DNA from: Pinus tabuliformis | Taxonomy: Eukaryota; Streptophyta; Pinopsida; Pinales; Pinaceae | Length of the DNA: 64,000 nucleotides | Direction: 5' to 3' | Assembly: GCA_031772625.1 (NCBI GenBank) | Contig: CM062819.1 | Span: forward strand, 1,229,989,070-1,230,053,069 | Part shown: in pieces, positions 1 through 10,393 of the stretch | Numbering within the stretch: the first letter of the stretch is position 1 | How the letters are laid out: every line of letters starts with the position of its first letter | Translations under genes and position numbers: made by a program | Notes under the pieces: generated by a model | The model's input: the letters and a program-made list of their open reading frames with translations, nothing else | Database searches by the model: none | Told to the model about the DNA's origin: nothing

Positions 1-889
1 CTCCAAAATTTTGCCTACACTTTAATTTTGGAGCCTACTAGGGATCTTGTGATCGGTCATTCCATAGTCACTTCTTGGTTTGTTGATGCCTTGTTAAGTC
101 TCTAAGCTCCCTCGTGGATTATAAGAGTCGAAGTCACTTGCTTACACATGCTCAGTTTGCAACATGTTCATGAGTGCACTCTTTTACGCAAGCTTGTAAA
201 TGCATAACACAGTCCATCAAGACTCTGCCTATGCGATGATCAACCCATGTCAACAATCAATGTGTGCTTTCATTGAAAGTCTCTCACTTTTGGTTGTGAT
301 TGTGCTTTTGTTTCGGTGAGTTTTTTGAACTGCTGCTTTTACACGCCTTCACTTTCACGAGTGTCGCTTTCATGTTTTTGACTATATCTTTCACTTGATT
401 TCATCCTAATTAGTGTCGTTTTAATGTTATCTTGACTATGGCATGTTTTTTTCACCGTCATTCACATATCGCAAGTGTCATTCTCACTTTTCTCTTTATA
501 TAGAAAATGTCATCTTTTGGCACGGGAAGCGTCGCTTATCGTGTAAAGTGGAGTTTTGGCTTGTTTCAATAGGTAACTTTGGAGTTGATGAGTCCCTCTA
601 GTCATGTAGACATGTTTTACACTCATTCTCAGAGTTTTATGCATTGTCGCACAAGTGTCATCACTGTTGTCACAAAGTGTAACTTTAGTGCTACACTTAG
701 GGAATTTAGCCGTCGTAATGTCGTCGCATTGAGAGAAGTATGTTGTTCATGTATTTCGAGTGATCAATGTTGTGTCTTCAACTTTTCTAAGTGTGTGATC
801 ATGCTCAATTTTTTCCTTGTCCACTTTGGTCTCACTGATTACACACTTAGCCTCATGTAAAAAAATTCACTCGTGGGCAACTTGATCTC
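1..889. other. No recognisable gene
   Basis: AT-rich, pyrimidine-rich DNA with no long reading frame. The only open stretch, 579-860 on the plus strand, is 93 codons with no domain signature. It may be the worn interior of an LTR element whose LTR-like remains lie further right, but nothing in the stretch proves this. Confidence 0.5.
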
Positions 890-1500
890 ACTCAACCTTC
901 TTGAACTGTGCATTGCACAATCTTAACCCTCAAGCCTTGACCTTGCCTCTTGGAATTGCGCATTCCACAGTCATAGTGCCCAAATTTGACCCTTCATCTC
1001 TAGAACTGTGCAATATTGCGTAGTGTCAAGCCTTAAGCTTCCAGCCTAACACCTTGAGTTGCGAAATTGTGCAATCCTTGAGATTGTTCTCCCTCCAAAA
1101 TTGTGCATTGGGAAACTTCAAGCCTCAAGCCTCAACCTTGAGCCCTTGAACCCCTCAACAACACAATATCCCAATTTGTTCTCTTGTATTAATTGTGCAT
1201 TGGACAACTTCAAGCCCCAAGCTTGACCTCTTGAGTTCCCCAACTACGCAGTCATTTAACCCAAGCCCCCAGAACTGCGCATTGCACAGTCTCAAGCCTC
1301 AATCCTCCAACTTGAGCCCTTTAATCCCTTAACTGCACAATCCATCTGCCCAAGCTTCCAGAACTGCGCATGACGCAGTCTCAAGCGGCCTAAGTCCTTG
1401 AGTCCCTCAATTGTGAAATCCTTTGACCTTTTCCATCCTGAACTGTGCATTGTGCAGTCTCAAGCCTCAATCTCGGACCTTGGCCTATGGAACTACGCAA
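890..1500. repeat. Degenerate tandem repeat around a TGCGCATTGCACA core
   Basis: About ten imperfect copies of a module that reads roughly GAACTGYGCATTGCACAGTC followed by TCAAGCC recur every 45-70 bases (for example near 904, 954, 1002, 1272, 1351 and 1439). The core TGCGCATTGCACA is nearly self-complementary. Spacing and sequence have drifted, so this is an old array. There is no coding signal. Confidence 0.6.
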
Positions 1501-1565
1501 TCCCTGAGTTAGTCACTCAATCAGTCACCAGTTCCATCCCTAAGAAGTGATTTCATGAAACATCT

Positions 1566-2830
1566 TAGGCTAGGGGTGTATCGGACTGATGTCATCTTGT
1601 CATGAGTGGATTGCAGTCGCAAGTATTCTATTATGTAATGACAAGATGATGATGAAGGATATGGAGAAGGAGACAATGCTAGAAGAAACTTAAGTAGTTG
1701 AGGAAGTAAGATGATAATCAGGCAAGAAGATGAAGGAACACTGGATTACAACAAAAGACCAAAGATCAGGACCGCATGAAGACTCCATCTAATTCACAAC
1801 CCTTTGGAGGGTGGATATGAAGAACAAATCATATCTCTCATGAAGATGAAGTATTGGATACATCTATTATTTAAGACAGAAATAAAGAAGCAACAAGAAG
1901 GATAGCTTGGCATTGCCACATCATCATGCAGTCCATGTCATCAATGTCATGTCATGTCCTGTCACAAGTCATTATTTGCCACGTCATTTGTAGATTATGT
2001 AAATTCAATATCAGAGAAATGTAATGTAAAGTGGAAGTCCAAGAGTCATCCATTTAGTATGAAAATTCATGTAGGAAGTTGAAAGTTCATTGAAAAGTCA
2101 AACAATCATGAGGGTAGTCCAAGAGTCACAAGGGATGTGAATGATCACCCAATTTGTTATATATACACCCTCATTACTTATGTAAAGAACTTTTCACCCT
2201 TGGCTCCTCCTACTAGGCACTGGAGAGGAAGATATTTGTTTTGGAGGATCAAGTGTCTGCTCTAATGCTCTATTATTGGGGATAGTGGTGTTCATTGTCT
2301 TGATGTATCTTAGAAATTTTACTTAATTCAAAAGCTCGTTGAGCCGACACACTTTCATGCATATGTTGTGAATATTGTAAGATTGTTCTTTGAATGTTTG
2401 TGATGTATGTTGTTTCTCATCTGTACTAAGGAAATTGAACTATTTTTGTGGCTTTGGTACTTATCTTGTTGAAGGTGTGTTGTATTTTCTTTAAAAATCA
2501 TTGCTTATTTCTGAACTACTTCGTCGGTTGATCAACGATTCATTCTTATGTATGTGCTCATGTGCCTTTTCTAGATTAATACTATTACTTGTCTTTAAAG
2601 GGCCCACTTTTCTCTCCCCTTTCGGTAGAAGGACCTTGATACTTTTTGCAGTTGAACATTTCACAAGGCATACTCACTTGTTGATCCGAAGATACCTGTG
2701 TATTACTCTCTTGTGCCAAAATTTGTAGCCAAGGAAAATCTACAACAATACATGGCAGTCGGATTGATACCCCGAATGGAATTGCTACTCCAAACATTGT
2801 GAGGTATAATTGGGACTTCACATCAGGGAG
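1566..2830 (+). repeat. Probable LTR relic with a TATA box
   Basis: The stretch opens with GGTGTATCGGACTGATGTCATC and carries an 11-bp inverted pair, CATCTTGTCAT and ATGACAAGATG, within its first 90 bases. A TATATATA box at 2158-2165 is followed by about 600 bases of T-rich leader-like sequence. This layout suits the U3-R-U5 of a Ty3-type LTR. I could not find a second copy, a target duplication or a primer-binding site, so the boundaries are approximate. Confidence 0.35.
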
Positions 2831-3021
2831 ACCCCCTAGGTTGACGAATTTCCAGCACCATCAACATGAGGAAAGTGATTTATTTGAAATTTTTTATCAT
2901 GGTTTAGTAAAATGTGAGATGTGATATATTTGAAAATGTTTACCATGTTTCCCTTTAATATTTTATGATATAATTATGTGGATGGTAAATTAAAAAATAA
3001 ATAAAATTAATTGTTTGTTAA
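2831..3021. other. AT-rich spacer
   Basis: Low-complexity AT-rich DNA with no reading frame or repeat boundary. It joins the LTR-like relic to a short inverted-repeat element. Confidence 0.5.
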
Positions 3022-3164
3022 CCAGTCTAGATTTATCTTAACTCTAGATTTATCAAAGTTGAGAGGGATCAAATTCCTTGAGATGCAAAACTCTTTTTTT
3101 TAGTGCAAGATTTGATCCCTCTAGATGCTTAAGAGATCCACTGTTAAGATGGATCTAGGCTAGT
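3022..3164. repeat. MITE-like imperfect hairpin, copy 1
   Basis: The left arm holds CTAGATTTATCTTAAC and GAGAGGGATCAAAT. The right arm holds ATTTGATCCCTCTAGATG and GTTAAGATGGATCTAGG. The two arms are imperfect reverse complements around an AT-rich centre. Related hairpins with the same AGATCCATCTTAA and GAGGGAT motifs occur near 62.0 and 62.3 kb, which points to a short dispersed family. No transposase is present. Confidence 0.5.
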
Positions 3165-3651
3165 GTTATTCAATTCATTTGTAAAAGTAAGATATTATCC
3201 AAGACTAAAAATATTATAATAACAGTTTCAAAGTAATTATAAGAATGTAATTGATATGAGTTCAACATATCACTTATGAGAATTAAATCTTAGTAGGGAA
3301 GATAACAATTGTTCATCTTAACCATCCAAAATATATATAATTAACAATATATAACCTAAAACATATTACAAAATTCAAACGAATAAAACTTCAAGGAATA
3401 TAAAGTTTCAAAAAGTGTAAATGAAAAGAATGAATACTCTAGTTTCAACTATCAATTTATTTATAGTATATTTATTCTCCAAATAATATACTAGTTTTTA
3501 TTTGTTGTAAAAAGTATTAAGTTAAAAGAAATTTATCTATTAATTCTTTGATTTTCAAAATTCCTTAAATTTATGATTTATTTTTTTCATAGTCAATATT
3601 TTCAACATCCATCATAACACTGAACTTGGGTGGGGAGGTTTCCATTCCTTC
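3165..3651. other. AT-rich flank of the Tat-like insertion
   Basis: Very AT-rich DNA with no gene. It ends in the CTCCC that was duplicated when the element beginning at 3657 inserted. Confidence 0.5.
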
Positions 3652-3656
3652 CTCCC

Positions 3657-4666
3657 TGTTACAGGGAAAAGTGTCTATATAGAACTGCTCTATCCCACTA
3701 AGGTGTGACAGCTGCCTTAGAAACAAACAGAGAAAAGCTACTTTCGTTTTTCCTTTATGAATTATAGATAGAGAGGAACAAGAAGACCAACCTCTGTCTT
3801 GCGCTAATCTCCTGATTTGATTCCTCTCTTCCTTGATAGTCTTTCGCTACTTGCTCCCTTGCACGCCCAACTTCACAAAGTACCTGTAAGCTCATAGTAG
3901 CATAGCACTATACAAAGACATGGATCTATAATCATAAACAATCTAGGATCAGATGTAAATTGACCATACAAATGCAACAAATATCAATGACACAAGAGTA
4001 TGGAGGAAAACTAGAATATCTTTTATTGATAAACAAGAAAGAGCCAAGAGGAGTTACAACCAGTTGTTCTGACCCAGCATCAACCTCTCAGCAAAGAAGC
4101 CCCTCTTCACCTCATACAAAGCTTAGATCACCCAACAATCTGATGTTTGTCTCAAGAAACCAACAGCAATTCCTTACAATATGCAAAATTCCAACTTCCG
4201 GATCTCTGGGATGAGAGATCCATATATAGATATCTATAATGGAGATGAGTCATCTCATGATTTGATTAGTGTCTTCCCTCTGATAGTTCTTGCTTCCACT
4301 TGGAGATTGATGATCTCTTACTCATCCTTGGTCGAATTCAGAGAGGCAAGTGTCACAGGAGAAGTTTCTGGAAGCTTCCATTGCCTCTCCACCTCGCGGA
4401 ATGACACTGCGAGGTGGGATTTTTGAAATGCAACGCACCCACACAGTGTATTTAGGTGAGATGCAATGCACTTGGCCAGTGGAGCAGCTGAAATGATCCT
4501 GTTTTGACCAATTCTGAGCAGTTTTTCATGGAGAACTTCTGGGAGAAGCTGTAATCTGTTGACCTTGTTCCTTTAGGGGTTAGAACAACACTTTTAGGGA
4601 CTTAGGAGCCCTTGGTTTATGGACATTTGATGCTTGGGGTTGTAGTGCCCAAAAATGTCTATAACA
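3657..4666 (-). repeat. 3' LTR of the Tat-like element
   Basis: This 1010-bp repeat matches 10394-11433 almost throughout and lacks about 30 bp present in the other copy (after the text GAATGACACTGC). It starts directly after the CTCCC duplication and ends TCTATAACA. Confidence 0.9.
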
Positions 4667-4683
4667 GTTGCCCCCTAAAGCAT
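4667..4683 (-). promoter_or_regulatory. Polypurine tract of the Tat-like element
   Basis: On the minus strand the bases just upstream of the 3' LTR read CTTTAGGGGGCAAC, a purine-rich tract that would prime plus-strand DNA synthesis. Its position fixes the element's direction, together with the PBS at the other end. Confidence 0.65.
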
Positions 4684-7202
4684 GAGGTCGTTAATCTTTT
4701 GATGTCGGGTGAAATGCTTTATTATGAGGATCCGAAGTTCTTTCAATGCTGGGAGGAGACCTGTAATAAGATACAGTACAATACATTATCTTCATAATAT
4801 TTTCATGATCTAGTTGAGGCGGGCATTCCCATGCTCAACTTTATAAATTCATTTTCATGTACATAGGACAAACAATCGTCTGAGTGAAGACTGATGATTC
4901 TGATAGAGCCATCATCCCTTTGATTGGATGATTATCTGTGCAGCCATGATGTACATTTGATGTTTTTATTTTCCTGAATGTATATCGCAGCCCGGATGGA
5001 TGAAACTAGATCCAGGGTCTTCAATCTCGTTCGATCTTCACTCGAAGTACAAGTCTATCAATGTGAGAAATGTTCTGAAGTCGAACATGGAAAGACACCG
5101 CTTGATTACCAGCCAATGATGTAAGCTGTTAACAAGCGCGAGAGGAATCACCGATAATGATAATGACCCTCAAGGTACTGCAGTACAATTCACGTGGTGT
5201 GAATAAAGGACTTGGCGTCGAACACCACGCAAAATCTCTCGGTCGAAGGTCATTGATGTAAACCTGTCACCGGAAGTGAGAAACTTGCCATTGAGGCATG
5301 CAAGCTTCAAAGTACTGAATGGGGTGTTCCTAGATCAACTTCTTGGATAATGAGCTGATGTCGACAAGAAGTGATCCGTCATAGGAGGGCCTTAATGAAT
5401 CCCACATCAATGACACGGAACGGAGCAAATGATTTTAATGGAGGTGAAAACGATCTGGTGACATAAGGTTCAGGGTGGCGGTCATGAAAGAATGGAGTAT
5501 AAATGGATTGTAGTGGGTGAGACACAAGTGAATTCTCTGAATGACTTCTCTTGAACATATCGGCGACACTGACATGATGGATTGGTAGCATTACCCCAAA
5601 TGTGGATGGTATGATGGGACCATGGTGATGTGACCGGTGAATGAAACAACCCAACCTGACTTGGATGCGGAGTGAAAGTGTCATGTTCAAGAGCGACTTG
5701 CTACCAACAAAGTTTCTTCAAGTTTTCTTCTTAATTTTCCCCAGTCATTGCTGACCAGTACCTCTTTATTTTTATCAAGCTTGAGGAGGATAACATATGC
5801 TTGTTCTATAATTTGCCCTTCGGGCAAACCCATCGCTATGTTTTAACGAGCCTAGCGACGGTGAAACTCGTTCTCGTCTATAGACAAGTTTGTCGCTATT
5901 AAAATTTTAACGAGTTTAATGACAAAGATAACTCGGTCCTTTTCAATTTTAGAGAGTCTGAAAAGGAACGTAAAGGAAACTCCAAAATTCCTTTTTCGTC
6001 ATCTAATCCCTTAAGTCTGAAAAAGTATAAAACAATACAGAAGGGATGAATTTTCGATAGTTTTAATGAGCCGAACAAAACAAGCGCTCGATCTTTTTGT
6101 GTAATAATCCCTCAGGTCCAAAAAGATTAAAATTTAGAGGAGGGATAGCACTTCTGGTCCCTTTAACGAGCTGGAGAGGCCAATGGCTCGACAATCTTTT
6201 CATATTTTACAAGTCAGTTGAAAAGAGCTTAAAGGAGACTCGTCTTTTGAGGAACGAGTGATAAAATGGGTAGCAGCTGATTCCAGGTAAGGTTTGAAAT
6301 TTTCCAATCATGGCAGTGTTACAAGGATGGCTAGTGAGATCACTCTTCGCAGCTGTTCCTCAAAAAGGGTAAACAATCAAATGGAGGTGAATGATCGGCC
6401 AATGCAAAAGTGGAGGTGATGGTGCAAACACGACCAAGGCTTTAAAGGCTGAAGTACTACATTCACGATGGTTATTTACCGGGGAATAGCTCATTTTTTA
6501 ATGAGCTTAAACGCGGGGGGAAACATTTGCTCATGTCTTATGTTTATTTTTTAACGAGCTTGAACTATGTGCTAAAACTGCTCGATGAAATGGTCTCTTT
6601 TTTATTTTACCATAAGTAGCTTTGTTCTTTCAAAGATTGTACTGTATTTTCAATTGCTTCATCAAACTAGTCAGAAATGAACAATATATGCTTGAAAATT
6701 GAGTTAGAACACTAATATTTTACTTTGAACTACGTAAAAAGTAATTGAAAAGTGCTTTTACCTCTCATTTTACCATTTCATTTGAACTTTGGTTTGTTGG
6801 AGCTTTGGAGGTGCTTTCCCCCTTTGATTTTCATCAGCTGATTTCGGGAGATTTTGTGGACGATTCTTAGCGCCGTCTGGACCAGGTAGGAGCTAAAACT
6901 GAGCTCTTTCATTTCATGCTTTCCATTTTACATTCTGAGCTTGATTCCTGGTTTTCGTGAGCCTCTGGGGTTTGAAAAACTTGTTCTGCTTTCAGCGCAC
7001 CCTCTGTGTATCGAAAGGTGCGTTGGATGTTGGCCTGTCCAATGGCCATCTAACATGCAACGCACCCAGAGCACTACTGTAGGTGCGATGGGCGCAGAGA
7101 AGGAATTTTATGCACAGTTTTTGATGGAAATTTTACCTGTTTCTTACCAAAATCAAGATCTAACTCTTCTCTTGTTTGTTTTCCAGAGATCTTTGGAGTA
7201 AG
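4684..7202. other. Noncoding 3' region of the Tat-like element
   Basis: No domain was recognised in this 2.5-kb stretch. Between about 5830 and 6600 the motif TTTTAAYGAGCTY recurs, often followed within 40-60 bases by a GCTCG or CTCG partner, as a degenerate array of short hairpins about 100 bases apart. The last 400 bases precede the antisense plant-mobile-domain reading frame and could carry its promoter; no clear TATA box was singled out. Confidence 0.5.
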
Positions 7203-8408
7203 ATGACTATTACATGGCGAGAACGTGAGCATGAAGAAGAGGACATGCTTGCCCTTCATGATCCGGTTACAGTAAACGCACTGCGGAACTATGGCTTGCT
7301 GAAGTTTTTCCGCATTTCTAGCCTGAGACAATAGATCAACTTACTGTAGTATTTGCTCGATGCTTGGGATCCTACCAACCAGGTGTTCCAGATCAGGGGC
7401 AAATCTATCCCCTTGACTGTAGTAGACATCTATTTCTTGACCGGCTTGTCAAGGCGGGGTGCCCCCGTTTCTTTATCAGGTTCGGCCAGAGGAGGTGAAT
7501 CTGTGAGAGATTATGTTCGCCGGTATTGCAGAGAGGGATCTCAGCCGAGTAAAGATGGCAAGATCATCATCTGTGATGTCACTGACAGGTCCCTCAGGAC
7601 TATTCTATTTACTTTTGGTAGGATGGTTGGTGGTGCGGCTCTTCATGTAGCCAACCGATCTTATATGCAGTATGCCTTGGAATGCCTCCAACCGAAGGTG
7701 TTCAACTGGTGCGACGCAGTACTTCTTGTGATGAAAGAACAGTTGACCAAGGTAAAGAGCGGGAGGTTGAAGAACTTTGGGTATGGTTCTATTTTGACCG
7801 CCTTTGCCTTGGAGAAGATACCATTGATGCAGCCGCAGTATATTGCACTCGATTTACCTTCACCTACTGAACCACGTATGCAGAGATGGGTTGACCATAT
7901 GTCTAGGCACGCTGGTCAGTCTCAGATTTCATTTTCTGATACCTTCTTCAGGTGGTTTGACTGTCAAGAGATGGTTTATTCCGAGTATCCATATGCTGGC
8001 ATGGACTTCCGGGGTGATCTAGATTTAGTACTGCCGGATGGCGAACAGTGGGACGCCATTGGTAAATTCTTTGACCATATTCCTGTTTATCGTTTTTCAT
8101 TTATAATGTCCTTGTGCTTTATTTTATCAATACTCTAATCAAACTCATGTGTTCATGCAGATGTTGGTCCTGTTCGGCCAGTAGCACGCCTAAGAGTGCC
8201 AGCTGCCGCCCCAGCAGGAGAGGTTGTTGGAAGGGCTATCCTTCGCGACCTCGATGTGGCCGAGACTCTCATAGCATTATAGGAGCAGGTTGAGGGCCTC
8301 ACTCTTGTTATTCCAGATGTGAGGACTGACGAGCTGCCCTTGAGGTTGCAGCGGCATACTACTGGTGTGCCAAGACGATGGACTCGTCTCTTACGCATGA
8401 TCGCATAG
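7203..8408 (+). pseudogene. Plant mobile domain (PMD) protein, antisense gene of the Tat-like element
   Basis: PMD proteins (the MAIN/MAIL family and transposon-borne relatives) have no established enzymatic reaction. Translation from ATG 7203 gives a PMD-like start (TITWREREHEEEDMLALHD), then LRNYGLLKFFRISSLR. After two stops comes WDPTNQVFQIRGKSIPLTVV, then DIYFLTGLSRRG, the classic PMD signature. The frame stays open from 7350 to about 8060. A likely intron follows (GTAAATTC donor at 8062, TTCATGCAG acceptor ending 8160), and exon 2 continues in phase to TAG 8406-8408. In-frame TAG codons occur at 7330, 7347 and 8280. The gene lies antisense to the element's pol, between RNase H and the 3' LTR, and converges with RNase H. 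An antisense ORF in this place is known for the Tat/Ogre lineage. It is broken but well preserved. Confidence 0.75.
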
Positions 8409-8608
8409 GCTGTGACTTGCTATCACGAGCATCATTAGACTAGGGTGCCCCCTAGCATTTTTGAGTTGTTTGGTTATTTGACCAATTTTGTCTTGGTTAC
8501 AGGACATTATGTGTAAACCATAAACAGTTATGTATATTTTTTATTTTCGGAGTTTTATTTTGGTTAAGTTACATGATCCAAATGCAAACATTGATGGTAT
8601 GCTTCTTT

Positions 8609-9043
8609 TTATAAATGTTGCAAATGTCTATCTAACACATAATTTGCTAATGAGTCAGTTAATGTGCTTAAGTTTATGGAAATATGTTGATATTGAATAA
8701 AATCAAATTGTCTTTCCAAAATCTTAACCCTTAGGAACATGCGATAAATAGCTGGATTTCGGACAGAATAGATACCAGTGAGTTGTAGTATGACGAGTTG
8801 TGAGTCTAGCCTGAAAATCAGTCGGCGTATACCATGTGTGATGGCATCAGAGAGAAGTTCTATCAATGCGCTATATTCAGCGATGTTATTTGTTGATCGA
8901 CCAATACATACCCCTCTGAAACTTACTAACTCGCCGCTTGGATCAAAAATGGCCCAGGCCGCGGAAGATAGGTTCCACGAACTATGACTCGCTCCGTCGG
9001 CATATCCAACACATGACTCCAATAGGTTTGACATCTGCAACAA
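8609..9043 (-). pseudogene. RNase H domain downstream of integrase
   Basis: The 144-codon open stretch encodes an RNase H fold that would degrade the RNA strand of RNA-DNA hybrids. The four acidic positions are visible: D in YADGAS, E in NNIAEYSALIELL, D in FRLDSQLVILQL and D in LTDSLANYVL. It lies about 80 bases downstream of the integrase end on the same strand. A pyrimidine tract ending TTTGTTGCAG just before the first codons looks like a splice acceptor, so it may once have been joined to integrase by splicing, but I found no phase-compatible donor. Tat-lineage Ty3 elements carry a second, archaeal-type RNase H; this is probably that domain. Placement after integrase is notable. Confidence 0.7.
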
Positions 9044-9120
9044 ATGTAAAAAGTGGATTACTTGACCAAAATAAACACTTTAGAGAAAACAAAAACATAA
9101 CAAAAGCATACAGGTTACCA

Positions 9121-10330
9121 TTACGCATAGTAACGCTTGAGGTACAACCCGTTACGAGGTTGCGCCAGTGGAATTCCGTCATAATCTATTAACTCGTAGG
9201 CTCCTTTTGCTAACACCCGCTTAACAATATAGGGGCCCATCCATAAAGACTTAAATTTACCTGCTCCCAATTTATCGGATTCTTGGTCGTAAAGTAAGAC
9301 CAAGTCACCTTCTGAGAAGACACGGGGTTTGACATTTTTGTCGAACTGCGCTTTGACTCGTTTCTTATGGGCTTCGTTAGCCAAAGCGGCATCACGACGG
9401 TTTCATCCAATTGGATTAGTTCCAAGAAATGAGCTTCTTCTTCTGAAGTTCCGGGGAGGAGATAAATTGCGAGTTTGAGAGACGAGATTTCGCACTGGAT
9501 TGGTAAGACTGCTTCCAGGCCATATACCAGTTGGAAGGGCGTAAACCCGATTGCATTCCTTACCGACGTTTGGTAAGCCCACAAAGCTGAGTACATGATT
9601 AGGTGCCATCTTCTTTTGTGAACTCCAATCATCCTTTGCAACATGCGTTTCAGGACCTTGTTGATTGCTTCAACTTGTCCGTTGGCTTGCGGGTAATATG
9701 GAGTAGAGCTGTCGTGAGACAACCCTAGTTTGGCAGCTAATTCAACCATCATGTGATTGCGAAAATGCGATCCATGATCTGTGACTATAGCTTGTGGGAT
9801 GCCGAATCTGGCGACTACATGATTGAAAAAGAAGAGGGCAGCTGTTTCACCAGTATTATCTAATGTAGGCATCGCCTCGGCCCATTTGGTAAAATAGTCA
9901 ACTGCGACTATGATATACCGATGCCCCCGGTCGAGGTGGGGTTACATGTCATGAAATCGATGCCCCATTTGGCGAATGGACCGACAACAACTATTGGCTG
10001 CAGAGGTGCGGGTGGTCTTCTGGTTTTGCTATCAAAAATTTGACAAGCATGGCAACTTCTGACTGCGGTTATGCAATCTTTGAACATTGTTGGCTAGAAG
10101 TATCCTGCTCGTAAGATTTTTTGCACTGTAGCATAACCGGATTGATGCCCTCCACACGCACCTGAATGGCAATCATTCAGGACTTTTTCGGCCTCCTCAT
10201 GGGTGAGGCACCTTCTCAGAACTGTATCGATACCGCGACGGTAAAGTGTATCACCGACGATCATGTAGTCTTTTGCTTAGTATCGAATACATTTTTGTTC
10301 GGAGCGAGAGGTACTTGGCTTATATTTTTG
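9121..10330 (-). pseudogene. Ty3-type integrase, broken by frameshifts and a stop
   Basis: Integrase inserts the cDNA into the chromosome. On the minus strand the domains run from right to left. First is an HHCC zinc region at roughly 10000-10250, with HSGACGGHQSGYATV and SCHACQIF visible. The catalytic core at about 9400-9930 has DYFTKW, VTDHGSHFRN and a QVEAINKVLKR motif for the D,D,E triad. A C-terminal GPY-type module at 9121-9384 includes LWMGPYIVKRVL. Breaks are a TAG in place of Trp in the YFWP motif, a frameshift near 9935 and another near 9385. Upstream sequence ends abruptly at about 10330 near the PBS, so gag to RNase H have been deleted. Confidence 0.85.
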
Positions 10331-10373
10331 GGTTTGGAGATAAATGATTATATCCCCATACCACTGATTGCAT

Positions 10374-10393
10374 CCCCAGTGGAGTCGCCATTT
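10374..10393 (-). promoter_or_regulatory. Primer-binding site of the Tat-like element
   Basis: Read on the minus strand, three bases after the 5' LTR, the sequence is TGGCGACTCCACTGGGG. This TGGCGACTC-type site is the form I know from Tat/Ogre-type plant Ty3 elements, complementary to the 3' end of a host tRNA. The exact tRNA was not identified. Confidence 0.7.

Noticed and set aside
5379-5690. 103-codon minus-strand ORF in the Tat-like element
   Set aside because: No domain or composition signal; it falls in the noncoding 3' region.
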